A DNA stretch of 35,437 bases from Phycisphaeraceae bacterium (GCA_002704825.1 PAIY01000017.1:1-35437), one strand, 5' to 3'. Shown: positions 24,909 through 34,222, numbered from the stretch's first letter. The notes: generated by a model not told the origin, from the sequence alone. Numbers and translations are program-made.

Positions 24909-27310
24909 ACACTCATCGCTGCTGGCTTTCTGGGATTCGCAGCAGCAAGGACACGAGCAACCAGGCCACCTTCACCGCACAGTCCGGCTGAATCCTGTCC
25001 CTTGAGTGCTGCTGGAACCGCCCAGAGTGTCATGATCTGGGTATAGTCCGATCCACTGGTGCGACGACCATTTTCCGAATCCATCAGCACCGGCGAATCC
25101 CACGACAAACGCTGGCGAAGCACGATGTTTTCGACACAGCGATACAGTACGTCCAAGCCTTCTTCACGCATGCCTTCATACATGTAAGTCATCGCCAGGT
25201 TCATACAACCGGAGGTAAAGAAATCCGTGGTCTCGTATTGGTTCATACCTTCAGCGCTACCGTTTGCTGCTGCGCTGCCATCACGATTCATGAAGGTTGG
25301 CGTACCGATGTTGTGTTGATCCAAGCCTTTGGCTTTGACGGTGGAAAGGACTGTTGCCACGCGGTCTTGAGGCATGACACGTTCCAAGCCATGTGCATGT
25401 GCCATCCATTGGCCATCGCATTGGAAGCTGAGGATCAAATCGGACTTCTTGCCGGTTTCCGGCTCATAGAAGTTCAGATAGCATTCGCCATCCCACAAGT
25501 TTTCTTCCAATGATTTTTCACCTGCAGCAATCCAGTCTGCACACTGCTTTGCAAAGTCGGTATCGCCAACCTGCTCGGCCATGCGTTTGACCATTCGCAA
25601 CTGAGCAAGGCGAAGTCCGCCGACGTGCGTCACCATGCCTGCCCATTCGCAATGCTCAAACCATTCGGAGTCCACGTTACCCGTCGGCATGGCGAGTACG
25701 CGATCACCATCGTTGTAAGCAGGCCGCAGATTCATGGTGAAAATCATGTTCTGCTTCATTGACGGATAGAACTCTTCGGTGATCTCCTGCGACGGATTGA
25801 TTTGCAGGTATCGATCAACCAAACCTGCATAGGACGCTCCATTGCTTGCAGTCTGATAGCCAAAACTCGGGATGGTCATTTCGCAGGTATGGGCATGTTC
25901 GTCGTACCAGTCATAACGATTTAACACACCTTCGCAGGCTGTACACCCACCGAATGTCCATGCACATTGGCCTTCCTCACTCATATACGCTTTATATGCT
26001 CGCAATGTCGAGAGCACGGTATCGGGGAAGAAGTATGAGCAGGAAATATTCGATAGATAGGTGTTGGGAACACACTCGTTCTGCGGGCAACTTCGCGGAC
26101 TTTCGTTGAGTGCGAAAATGCCATCTTCTTCAAGACACCAATCTCCGACAGGATCTTTCTTGGCTGCCCAGAAACTGGTTTCAGGCATGATATATAAGAC
26201 ATTGATCAAACTTTCACGAAGCCAGATCGGCAGGTCATCGTCGGAATAAATCGCTTCCTGCCAGGCAATGATGCGTGAGAGCATTTCTTCGTGGTTCTCT
26301 GCGATGTGGTTGGCAACATCAAGGGACGAAGCGAACTTTGAAGCATACATGTGCGTGTACTGGTTGCCACCTCCCATGGGAACACCGGTGGCATCCCATT
26401 TCGGCGCGTACCAGGACAGAACAAAACGGACGACGGTGCTTTCGCCAGGTTCCAGTTCATACGCCTTGGCCACGGATGCGCCGGGGCCGTTGGCGGGTTT
26501 GGGCAGAATCGTAAAGAACCTGGCATCCGGATCGTGCCACGTGCCGCCTGCGATGCGCGACCAACATCCGCTGTCGCTACCCATCGCGCCGCCGGTCATG
26601 ACGTCACAATCGCCAATCACACCCAGGGCATATTCGACGTTGTGTTCATTGGACACAACCACGCCACTGATTTCATCGCGTACTGATCGGTGTTTGAATC
26701 CATTTTGACCATGTGCTTCCAGTGGGGTTGGACCTGGTAAACTGATTACCAATCGCCCTTGCTGAGCCTGTTCCGACACGTTGCGAACATGCACTTCAAA
26801 CACAATGGCTGGTGTATTGGAGCCCTTTGAATCACCGGGGAAAAAGGGCGCCCAGGAGCGCATTCCCACACTGATGGGTGCATCAAATTCATACTCCAGA
26901 TCGGCAACCGGGAAGTGTCCCCAGTAATGGATGTTATCAACTGGTGCAGCTCGTTTGAGATGGAACATCGAGGGGATGGCATCAAGCACATCCGCTTTGT
27001 ATTGCTTGGTCGAAAGCACCCAACTTTCCTTGCCAGCCGATACACCAAGGAACGGCACGTTCATCGGGCCACCGCGTGGGACATGGCTGTTAAAAATGGT
27101 GTTGTAACCAAACGTACCATCGGTTTCCAAATCCAGACATCCGGTATCAATGCTGCCCAAAGGCATACCGCATAATGCAGGACTTGTTTTGGCACGATGT
27201 ACTACGCCACTGACGGGCGCCTTGTATCCTGTAGCTTCAAACTGAGCGAACTTCATTTCCTGAAGATCCATGGGGAATAGTCTGCTCATATCAATAACTT
27301 TCTGATTCAA
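24905..27310 (-). CDS. GH116-like (GBA2/DUF608) glycosidase with an altered acid/base position
   Basis: This 801-residue protein shows the GH116 two-domain plan: an N-terminal beta sandwich beginning with the family motif CGMPLGSIDTGCLDLETDG (about 47-65), and an (alpha/alpha)6 barrel from about 345. The nucleophile region is FALNESP, with Glu403 the candidate. The canonical acid/base motif M-A-D-Q-L-x-G-Q-W appears as LSFQCDGQW, so the Asp position holds Phe629 while an Asp (632) sits three residues later. Relatives cleave beta-glucosides, beta-xylosides or glucosylceramide. No signal peptide is present, so it should be cytoplasmic. It lies in module B, translationally coupled to the CBM9 lipoprotein gene. 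The family is well supported; activity and substrate are open. Confidence 0.82.
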   Translation of the reverse strand: MNQKVIDMSRLFPMDLQEMKFAQFEATGYKAPVSGVVHRAKTSPALCGMPLGSIDTGCLDLETDGTFGYNTIFNSHVPRGGPMNVPFLGVSAGKESWVLSTKQYKADVLDAIPSMFHLKRAAPVDNIHYWGHFPVADLEYEFDAPISVGMRSWAPFFPGDSKGSNTPAIVFEVHVRNVSEQAQQGRLVISLPGPTPLEAHGQNGFKHRSVRDEISGVVVSNEHNVEYALGVIGDCDVMTGGAMGSDSGCWSRIAGGTWHDPDARFFTILPKPANGPGASVAKAYELEPGESTVVRFVLSWYAPKWDATGVPMGGGNQYTHMYASKFASSLDVANHIAENHEEMLSRIIAWQEAIYSDDDLPIWLRESLINVLYIMPETSFWAAKKDPVGDWCLEEDGIFALNESPRSCPQNECVPNTYLSNISCSYFFPDTVLSTLRAYKAYMSEEGQCAWTFGGCTACEGVLNRYDWYDEHAHTCEMTIPSFGYQTASNGASYAGLVDRYLQINPSQEITEEFYPSMKQNMIFTMNLRPAYNDGDRVLAMPTGNVDSEWFEHCEWAGMVTHVGGLRLAQLRMVKRMAEQVGDTDFAKQCADWIAAGEKSLEENLWDGECYLNFYEPETGKKSDLILSFQCDGQWMAHAHGLERVMPQDRVATVLSTVKAKGLDQHNIGTPTFMNRDGSAAANGSAEGMNQYETTDFFTSGCMNLAMTYMYEGMREEGLDVLYRCVENIVLRQRLSWDSPVLMDSENGRRTSGSDYTQIMTLWAVPAALKGQDSAGLCGEGGLVARVLAAANPRKPAAMSV

Positions 27311-27372
27311 TCACAAATGGAATACGGTTGAAATATTCAGTTAACGATCGACGAAACGCTGTCGATTCGTCT

Positions 27373-29652
27373 TTATTTTTTGATGCGGTTACCACGCCAT
27401 AATCCGCTGCCCCATGAACTGACGTAAATCAGGTTGGGTTCATTGGGATCAAAGAGCACGTGTCTTGGCCGCTTGGATGGGCAGTCCAAGACTTCCCATG
27501 TTTTCCCGCGATCCGCACTGGTGTAAACACCTTTGGTAAGCGTTTCACCTGACGTGCAGATGTATATGCGGTTGGGGTCCAACGGGTCGATGGTTGTCGA
27601 GAAGCAGGAGTCTGCAAAAATCTGCTCCCAGGTTTTGCCCCCATCACGGGTCCGCCAGACACCACCGGTGTAACCATCAACGGGTGGGGTCATACAGGAC
27701 ATATAGATTTCCTTGGGATCATGCGGATTAAACATGAAATCACAGGGATATTGCATCTGACTTTTATCACTGATGAGTTGCCATGACTTTCCTTCGTCAT
27801 CGCTGACATAGAGTCCGCCTGCATAGATATATCCAGTTTTGAAATTAGCTCCGCCTACACTGGTTAAGCCGTACATTTTGCCATCGGGACCGCGTTTGAT
27901 ACGCAGCGCTTTGACGTGACCTTCATCGTTGATTTCACCGGTTCGCTGCTCCCAGGTTCGCCCGTTGTCTTTGCTCAGGTAAAAACCTTTGCCCAGGACG
28001 GCAGCCCAGATGTGACGCGAATCAACAGGTGAATTAGGATCCAGATACAAGCCCAGTGTGGTCAGTGGTGGCAAACCTTTTTCACTGATCTGACGCCATG
28101 TTTCACCGCCGTTTTCAGAGTATGCGATGGAGCCCACATACTCGTGGCTTAGTACGTTATCTCGGCCGATGAAGTTCCATTGCGGGATATCATGCTTGCG
28201 TGAAGTGGCTGCCCATATCCGATCAGGAACATCAGGATCAAAGGCAATGTCGTAGATATTATGCGGCTCGGAAATACCTTCTTCAGAACGATACCAACTG
28301 TGCCCAGCATCGCGACTGTACCAACCGCAGAAGTCCGCGGTGCTCATGTGGTGATGCTTGGGATTATGAGGGGAGATATGGTAAAGGTTCACGGTCAAAA
28401 CCATCATCGGATCGTTTGCGATGGTACCATCTTCATTAAGTGTGCCATCGGAGTAGAACCAATTCTTTCCGCCGTTGGTTGTGATGATCAGGTTGACCCA
28501 ATTGCAATACATGACCATGTCGGGGTTGGACGAACTGACATTCATGAACAGTTGCGGCTCGGACCATCCCCAAAGCCCGGTCAACCAACTTTTGTTGGTA
28601 AGGTTGAACTTTTTCATATCCGGGTGCTGGAAAAGCACGGGTTCCCAGTTGTATCCGCCATCGGTGGTTTTGTAGACCGTGGTGAATCCGCTGTCCTGTT
28701 TGGGATCGACGCCGGGATTCCAGGTGGAGACGTAGCAAACGTTGCCGACTTTCTGTGGCGTTGCAAGTAATGCATACTCCAAGCCTCTGCCGGACGTAGT
28801 GGGTGTTGTGTGCAGGCCACGGGTGCCGACGGGGTTCCAATTTTTGCCCAGATTACTGGAGCGGTAGATGCCGGGATCGAGTTTGCCATCAACAGTGCGT
28901 GTACCGGTTGTGATGTAGAGCAGTGTGCGATTATCGCTATAGCCCCCAGCAAAACTGATCAAGGATGCGCGGTCGGGACTGATGCCGTTCATGCGTTTTT
29001 CCCAACTTGCACCGTTATCTTCACTGACATAGACACCGTTGGTGCAACCTGCGATCATGATCTTGGGATTGCTGATGTCGTAGAGCAGTTTATGGACTTT
29101 GGTTTTACCGAAGGGCAAAAGGCCAGCATCGGACCAGTTAAGCCCACCATCGGTGGAGACGATGCGATAGTTATTGCCATCGACTTGAACAAGTGCGATG
29201 CATTGTTGGGGGTCGGCAGGATTAAAAGTGATCAGGCTCGGGCCATCCCTGTCTTTGATCGCATCAGGTAAGCCAATCTTACGCCATGTCTCCCCGCGAT
29301 CATCAGTCAGGAAGAAGCCTGTCGACACGCCAAGAAAGACGCGATCAGGTTTGACGGGATCGTATGCCAGTCCGTGAAAAGTGGCTGCACCACCGGGAAT
29401 GTGAACGATATGCCAGTTATGTCCACCATCCTTACTGCGATAAAAACCCCACATATCATTGGCTGAAAAGAGCAAATGGTCATCATGCGGCGAGGACTGG
29501 GCAAAGGTGTGCGCCCCTCCTGCACCGGGCGCACCGGGTGTCCAGTCAAACAATTTAGACTTCGCGTTGGCGTCGAGTGTCAATTGCCCCAACAGCAACA
29601 TGATCATTAAAAACCAGGATTTCATCATCAATTTGTTCATATGCAATCTCAT
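27373..29652 (-). CDS. secreted GH74-like tandem beta-propeller protein (BNR/Asp-box repeats)
   Basis: This 759-residue protein has a signal peptide (hydrophobic core WFLMIMLLLGQLTL, cleavage near DANA). Thirteen Asp-box motifs of the S-x-D-x-G-x-(T/S/N)-W type are spread evenly, fitting two seven-bladed propellers as in GH74 xyloglucanases and Vps10-like proteins. In GH74 one catalytic Asp lies in each propeller, in a D-x-G-G context; the equivalents here seem to be Asp66 in SANDMWGFY and Asp440 in STADFCGWY. It could therefore be an endo-glycosidase, though a binding or lyase role is possible. It is a paralogue of the next protein upstream, and the 46-base gap puts the two in one operon. 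The exact start among three nearby Met codons is uncertain. Confidence 0.83.
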   Translation of the reverse strand: MRLHMNKLMMKSWFLMIMLLLGQLTLDANAKSKLFDWTPGAPGAGGAHTFAQSSPHDDHLLFSANDMWGFYRSKDGGHNWHIVHIPGGAATFHGLAYDPVKPDRVFLGVSTGFFLTDDRGETWRKIGLPDAIKDRDGPSLITFNPADPQQCIALVQVDGNNYRIVSTDGGLNWSDAGLLPFGKTKVHKLLYDISNPKIMIAGCTNGVYVSEDNGASWEKRMNGISPDRASLISFAGGYSDNRTLLYITTGTRTVDGKLDPGIYRSSNLGKNWNPVGTRGLHTTPTTSGRGLEYALLATPQKVGNVCYVSTWNPGVDPKQDSGFTTVYKTTDGGYNWEPVLFQHPDMKKFNLTNKSWLTGLWGWSEPQLFMNVSSSNPDMVMYCNWVNLIITTNGGKNWFYSDGTLNEDGTIANDPMMVLTVNLYHISPHNPKHHHMSTADFCGWYSRDAGHSWYRSEEGISEPHNIYDIAFDPDVPDRIWAATSRKHDIPQWNFIGRDNVLSHEYVGSIAYSENGGETWRQISEKGLPPLTTLGLYLDPNSPVDSRHIWAAVLGKGFYLSKDNGRTWEQRTGEINDEGHVKALRIKRGPDGKMYGLTSVGGANFKTGYIYAGGLYVSDDEGKSWQLISDKSQMQYPCDFMFNPHDPKEIYMSCMTPPVDGYTGGVWRTRDGGKTWEQIFADSCFSTTIDPLDPNRIYICTSGETLTKGVYTSADRGKTWEVLDCPSKRPRHVLFDPNEPNLIYVSSWGSGLWRGNRIKK

Positions 29653-29698
29653 CTTTAACTCAGTGGTGTTATACGTTCAGTGAAAATGGGTCGGCCAA

Positions 29699-32095
29699 TC
29701 ACTTGCGATTACCACGCCATGCCCCGCCACCCCATGTGGTCACGTACAGCGCGTTGGGATTGGTGGGATCGAAAAGCAAATCCTGTGTGCGTTTGGCTGG
29801 ACAATTCATCACCTGCCACGTTTTACCTGCGTCATCACTGACAAACAGGCCGTCTGTCGGATCTTCACTGCTGGTTGAGACATAGATTTCGTTTTCGTTC
29901 TTAGGATGAATGACCACATCAAAACAGGATTGGGTCAAGAGCTTGATCCAAGTCTTGCCACCGTCGTTTGTTTTCCAGAGACCACCACGTAATTGTTCGT
30001 GCGGTGCTTCAACGCAGTCGACGGCTGCATCCTTACATGTCACAAAAATTTCATTGGGATCGTGTGGGTTAAAGGCAAAACGGATGGGATAGAACATCTG
30101 CTTTGCATCACTGATTAACTGCCAGGTCATCCCCTCGTCATTGCTGACAAACAGTCCGCCGGGGACGAGTGTTTGGTCGGTAGGGTCGTAGCTGCCGATG
30201 GTGGACAGGGCATAAAACTTGCCATCAGGGCCGCGATTGATGCGGAGCAGTTTGTTGTTCTGTTCGACATGCAAGCCCTTGTTGCGTGGCTCCCAGTTCA
30301 GGCCACCATCATTGCTGAAGTATAAACCATGGCCGATGACCGCCGCCCAGATGTGCCTGGACTCAACGGGGGAATCGGGATCGACGTAAAGATCGGTTGT
30401 CGTTGCCACGGGCAGGCCGGATTCATTAATCTGATACCAAGACAGGCCGTTATCGTCGGAACGAACGATCGCACCGTGATAGATCGAATCCCCGGAATCC
30501 GCAGCCAGAACAAACTTCCAATGTGGGATATCATGACGACGCGAGGTACAGGCCCAAAGGCGACCGGGGACATCAGGATCGAAAACCACGTCGTACATGT
30601 CGTGCGGATACGTCAAACCCTTGACTGAGAAATTCCAGGTTTTACCCGCATCACGGCTGAACCAACCGGGGAAGTCGGTCACGCTCATGTAATGAAAATT
30701 CGGATCGTGCGGGCTGACGTGGTATCCATTGATGGTTAACATGCTGGCCGTTTCCGCAGGACACATACCCGAATCATCGAGATCGCCGATCAGGTAATAC
30801 TGGCGATTGGGCTTGCAATCACCAGCTAGTGATGCCTGCTGATCGCCCTTGATCCGGCCGGTTAAATAGTTCCAAGTCTTGCCTGCGTTTTCGGTCAGCA
30901 AGAGACTATTCCAATTGGAATGCAGCACATGATTGGGATTGGTATCACTGACGGTTAAATAGGTCGGCCCGGTTTGCCAACCCCATTGCCCGGTCACCCA
31001 ACTGCGATTGGCGATGTTGTAATCCTGCATATCCGGATGTTGCCAAAGTGTGCGTGCCCAGGTCTTGCCACCATCTTCGGTTCGGAAAACCGAGTCACGG
31101 CCTTTGCCAGTGGGGTCTAAAAAATCATACGGGCAGTTGCGATCCATCCCGACATAGGCCACGTTCGGCTTGGTCGCACACACCGCAAGCCACGTGTAAT
31201 CCGGTGCATATTCTTTTTCCAGATCACCATCGCGGATATATTCTTTCTTGATGTAGGTATCCAAACCTTGTCGATTCGCAGGCTCCCACGTCACACCACC
31301 ATCCAAGGATCGGAAGATACCGCCATCGAAACATTGGCCTTGATAGCGCGTTGGCACGGTGGCGTAGAGAATGGTCTGTTGGCCATCACTGCCCCCGTCA
31401 AAATGCCTGATGTCACCGTATGTTTCGACCAGTTCCCGGCCGTGTATCCGCCATGTCAAGCCATTGTCCTCGGTACGCAACACGCCTTTGGCTGCACCGA
31501 GAATGACCGTGCCGGGTTTACTGTCGTCAAAGACAAGATTGTGCACCTGCCCCAATTCGGCAGGCAATTCACTGACGATTTGCCAACTGTCACCCCCATC
31601 GTGAGTCGAGAGAATCGCCCCGCCAGAAGCCTCAACCATGTTGAACACAACCGCCAAAGCAATGTTGGGACGCGTACGATCAAAGCCGATGACATGCGGG
31701 CCATGTGGGCAATCCAACCCCTCAGGATAATCAAGTCGCTGCCAGGTCTTGCCTCTGTCGTGACTCTGCAAAAAGCCTGAAGTCGCCCCGGCAAAAACGC
31801 GGTCCGAATCCGTTGGATGATAGGCCCAGGCATACACAACGCGAAAGTGATAGCAGGCAGCCAAGTCTTCCCACGTCATGCCACCATCGAGCGTGCGAAA
31901 CGTGCCGAACATATCATTGTTGACCAGGATGAACCGGTCGTCGTGCGGCGAGACTTTCGTGGTGGTAAAACATCCGCCACCACTTGGTGCGCTGGGCGTC
32001 CAGTCATATGCCGCCCCGATACCTTCGTGGGTAATCGGTATATTCAAAGTCAGCGCAGACCCCAAGCCCCAACATGAAGATTGACTCAACTGCAT
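29699..32095 (-). CDS. second GH74-like tandem beta-propeller protein, no clear signal peptide
   Basis: This 798-residue paralogue of the neighbouring propeller protein also has 13 Asp-box motifs, the same DWTP(S/G)AP start, and matching putative catalytic sites: Asp61 in VNNDMFGTF and Asp474 in SVTDFPGWF. Extra loops near residues 280-330 and 415-450 make it longer. The N-terminus (MQLSQSSCWGLGSALTLNIP) lacks the charged start and hydrophobic core of a normal leader, unlike its paralogue, so it may stay in the cytoplasm, use an unusual signal or have lost its leader. AAAGG eight bases before the ATG supports the start. It comes second in module B after the pseudopilin. Confidence 0.8.
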   Translation of the reverse strand: MQLSQSSCWGLGSALTLNIPITHEGIGAAYDWTPSAPSGGGCFTTTKVSPHDDRFILVNNDMFGTFRTLDGGMTWEDLAACYHFRVVYAWAYHPTDSDRVFAGATSGFLQSHDRGKTWQRLDYPEGLDCPHGPHVIGFDRTRPNIALAVVFNMVEASGGAILSTHDGGDSWQIVSELPAELGQVHNLVFDDSKPGTVILGAAKGVLRTEDNGLTWRIHGRELVETYGDIRHFDGGSDGQQTILYATVPTRYQGQCFDGGIFRSLDGGVTWEPANRQGLDTYIKKEYIRDGDLEKEYAPDYTWLAVCATKPNVAYVGMDRNCPYDFLDPTGKGRDSVFRTEDGGKTWARTLWQHPDMQDYNIANRSWVTGQWGWQTGPTYLTVSDTNPNHVLHSNWNSLLLTENAGKTWNYLTGRIKGDQQASLAGDCKPNRQYYLIGDLDDSGMCPAETASMLTINGYHVSPHDPNFHYMSVTDFPGWFSRDAGKTWNFSVKGLTYPHDMYDVVFDPDVPGRLWACTSRRHDIPHWKFVLAADSGDSIYHGAIVRSDDNGLSWYQINESGLPVATTTDLYVDPDSPVESRHIWAAVIGHGLYFSNDGGLNWEPRNKGLHVEQNNKLLRINRGPDGKFYALSTIGSYDPTDQTLVPGGLFVSNDEGMTWQLISDAKQMFYPIRFAFNPHDPNEIFVTCKDAAVDCVEAPHEQLRGGLWKTNDGGKTWIKLLTQSCFDVVIHPKNENEIYVSTSSEDPTDGLFVSDDAGKTWQVMNCPAKRTQDLLFDPTNPNALYVTTWGGGAWRGNRK

Positions 32096-32167
32096 GACAA
32101 AACCTTTTAACTAGAAATAACAAGCGCCTGAATCATGCGGAGCACGTTCACTGACAAGTACAACGGT

Positions 32168-32791
32168 TCAGGGCCACAGATCGCCAACCTTGTAGAGATT
32201 CCCCCAGCCATACTTGTTCCACCCCTCAGACTTATGCCACTCAGCCCGACCATCAAGAAAGGCAACATTACCGCCGTATGGAGCATGATTGGCATAGGGC
32301 TGTAATGTTTGTTCCCCAGCTCCAAGATCTTCAATCATCGGACCATCCTTTTGCCAATCGTTCATCTTGGAATAGCCGGGCTTAACCCATCCGTATTCCG
32401 GGTAGTCATAGAGATAACTCATCTGGGAACTTGAGTTCCAATTCTGCGCACTGTTGGTGATATCCGTCGGAACCGTATTCACCTGCTCGTCAGGACATCG
32501 GTAAGTCACTGCTGCATTGATATACGACGGGTACATCACATCCAAACCGTTGGAGTCGCTCCCCCCAAGACTTTTCTGATAGGGGTAACGCCCTTTGTAA
32601 TCGTCTTTATAGGCGGTTGCAGCAAAAGCAAGCCCCTTGAGATTGATGCCACACTGAAGTCGTCTGGCGGACTTACGTGCCGCACCCAATGCGGGGAGAA
32701 GAATTGCAATGAGCAGCGAAATAATGGAAATAACCACCAAAAGTTCGATGAGCGTAAACCCCCCTGCTCCATCATGATTTAAATCTTTCAT
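32168..32791 (-). CDS. type II/IV pseudopilin-like protein of module B
   Basis: The leader [11 protein letters not shown] precedes the prepilin motif [20 protein letters not shown], with cleavage after the second Gly and Glu5 in place. The helix continues [14 protein letters not shown], nearly identical to the module A pseudopilin, while the C-terminal domains differ in length and sequence. It ends with the H-x-DG element ([17 protein letters not shown]) typical of planctomycete and lentisphaeral pseudopilins. I chose the ATG at 32791, with GGGA about nine bases upstream, over an upstream TTG that would give an unnaturally long leader. It is the first gene after the operator-bearing promoter of module B, so it should be the most strongly expressed gene of the unit. 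Confidence 0.9.
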   Translation of the reverse strand: MKDLNHDGAGGFTLIELLVVISIISLLIAILLPALGAARKSARRLQCGINLKGLAFAATAYKDDYKGRYPYQKSLGGSDSNGLDVMYPSYINAAVTYRCPDEQVNTVPTDITNSAQNWNSSSQMSYLYDYPEYGWVKPGYSKMNDWQKDGPMIEDLGAGEQTLQPYANHAPYGGNVAFLDGRAEWHKSEGWNKYGWGNLYKVGDLWP

Positions 32792-32847
32792 TTTCAAATC
32801 CCATCCCAATATATGATCTGGTGTAAAAAAGGGCCTCAAACAGCTTT

Positions 32848-32861
32848 CTTAAACGCTTAAG
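32848..32861. promoter_or_regulatory. LacI-type operator at the module B promoter
   Basis: CTTAAACGCTTAAG is a 14-bp palindrome with one mismatched pair and the central CG typical of LacI/CcpA-like operators. It lies just downstream of the predicted -10 box and overlaps the likely start site, so repressor binding would block the operon. The LacI gene at 33048-34094 is the obvious candidate regulator. Confidence 0.65.
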
Positions 32862-32863
32862 TA

Positions 32864-32891
32864 ATCTTATGGGGAATCAACTCAATGTCAA
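32864..32891 (-). promoter_or_regulatory. sigma70-type promoter of module B structural genes
   Basis: On the minus strand, a perfect TTGACA (32886-32891) is separated by 16 bases from TAAGAT (32864-32869). An A/T-rich tract just upstream of the -35 box resembles an UP element. The start site would be near 32857, inside the operator. Confidence 0.6.
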
Positions 32892-32977
32892 TAAAAAAAT
32901 ATAAAAACTGATGTGCCTTCATCAAAACCAAGCGTTGCGATTCGAACTGACGTTACACGAGTTGGTGACGTATATAG

Positions 32978-32997
32978 CTGATAACTGCTGTAATCAG
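32978..32997. promoter_or_regulatory. imperfect palindrome after the LacI gene of module B
   Basis: CTGATAACTGCTGTAATCAG matches its own reverse complement at 16 of 20 positions. It sits about 90 bases upstream of the module B promoter and about 50 bases after the LacI stop codon, with no T-run, so an accessory regulator site is more likely than a terminator. Weak evidence. Confidence 0.3.
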
Positions 32998-33047
32998 AAC
33001 ATGCTGCCTCAGCGCAGACGTGTTGTGTGTCAAAGGCTCTCTGTGGT

Positions 33048-34094
33048 TTACCGCTGGGTGGATTGTTGAATCAATAATTCTGAATCGTAGCGAACCGCAT
33101 CGGGATCAAGCTTCTTATTGGCCAGCCGATCGAGCAACATCCCGGCCATTGTCTGACCAATCTGCTCCACGGGTTCACGCACGACGGTGATCGTCGGATG
33201 GAGAAATTCCAGTTGATTGTATTGGTCAAACGCCGCCACGCCGACATCAGTTCCAATTTTAATTCCAAGGTCAATCAATGCTTGATAGACCGGCAACACA
33301 AGGTCTGAAGAGTGCAGCAGAAGAACATCGATGTCTGGATTGTCTTTCATCAATGCCTTGGTTTGGCAGTATGTTTCTTTGTACAGATTGGGCCCCAGAT
33401 GAATCGTGTACCAAGCCTGATGTTCCTGAGGATACGCAAACTTTTCAAGAACTTGACGGTATAAACAAACCCTTGGATTCTCCTGGTCAATTTCCTGCGT
33501 GGTCGGCGGAACGGTGATAAGCATGGCAATGTGCTTGCGATCCTGCTGCACAAAATGCTCAAAAAGCTTCGTGACACCAGGCTCATAATCAATCACAACA
33601 TGCGGAAAAGGACAGGTAAAATTACTTTCAGGCCATATCCGCGTCACCAATGGTAACTTGGCGTCCAGATCTGCGTAGCAATCCTGATTATGCCAATCAT
33701 ATTCCAGACAGATCGCGCCATCGAAATACTGCTGAGACAGAAACTGAATGTGCTTGGCTTCCCGGTTGGTATCCGAAAGTGAAGCAAGCGGAAACAGTGT
33801 GTATCCTTTTTCTTCAAATATCTCGCTAAATAAAGCAACATATTGATTCACAAAGGCGCTGGTCAAATCCGTTACCAACATGAGAATCGTGTCCGTTCGA
33901 CCTTGCACGAGCATCTGTGCCATACGATTGGGGACATATCCCATTTCTGCTGCGATTTTCTGGATGCGTTCGCGCGTTTTAACCGACACCTGATCGTATC
34001 GACGTGAATTGAGCACCATCGAGACGGTTGCTTCAGTCGTATTCGCTCGTGAGGCAATATCCTTGAGGCGTGGCTTTTTCGAGGTTTTACCCAT
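33048..34094 (-). CDS. LacI-family transcriptional regulator of module B
   Basis: This 348-residue protein has an HTH (RLKDIASRANTTEATVSMVL), a hinge (GYVPNRMAQMLVQGRTDTI) and a sugar-binding-protein-like effector domain (YFDGAICLEYDW, then LLLHSSDLVLP and VGVAAFDQYNQLEFL). The last of these segments, followed by ITVVREPVEQIGQ, is characteristic of the GalR-LacI C-lobe. The ATG at 34094 has GGAG ten bases upstream; an in-frame TTG twelve codons earlier only adds unconserved residues. It lies upstream of module B in the same direction but is separated from it by a promoter and operator, so it is probably its own transcript. A 28-bp palindrome lies about 100 bases upstream of its start. It is a close functional counterpart, not a near-identical copy, of the module A regulator. 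Confidence 0.92.
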   Translation of the reverse strand: MGKTSKKPRLKDIASRANTTEATVSMVLNSRRYDQVSVKTRERIQKIAAEMGYVPNRMAQMLVQGRTDTILMLVTDLTSAFVNQYVALFSEIFEEKGYTLFPLASLSDTNREAKHIQFLSQQYFDGAICLEYDWHNQDCYADLDAKLPLVTRIWPESNFTCPFPHVVIDYEPGVTKLFEHFVQQDRKHIAMLITVPPTTQEIDQENPRVCLYRQVLEKFAYPQEHQAWYTIHLGPNLYKETYCQTKALMKDNPDIDVLLLHSSDLVLPVYQALIDLGIKIGTDVGVAAFDQYNQLEFLHPTITVVREPVEQIGQTMAGMLLDRLANKKLDPDAVRYDSELLIQQSTQR

Positions 34095-34194
34095 CGATTC
34101 ATTTCTCCAACGTGAAAAGACTGCGATCAATCATAGCAACACGCATTGATTGGGTTCAATAACAGCTGGCAATCAAGGCAGCCACAAAACTCAA

Positions 34195-34222
34195 GTTCAA
34201 ACTGTACGAGTACTGCTTGAAC
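34195..34222. promoter_or_regulatory. 28-bp palindrome upstream of the module B LacI gene
   Basis: Two 13-base arms, GTTCAAACTGTAC (34195-34207) and GTACTGCTTGAAC (34210-34222), are reverse complements at 11 of 13 positions with a 2-base spacer. No T-run follows. The size suits a dimer or tetramer of a regulator, perhaps autoregulation of the LacI gene, but the sequence differs from the CG-centred operators elsewhere in the island. Confidence 0.45.

Noticed and set aside
24042..25046. 334-codon open frame on the plus strand across the CBM9, GH20 and GH116 genes
   Set aside because: It crosses three well-supported genes on the other strand and has no recognisable fold.
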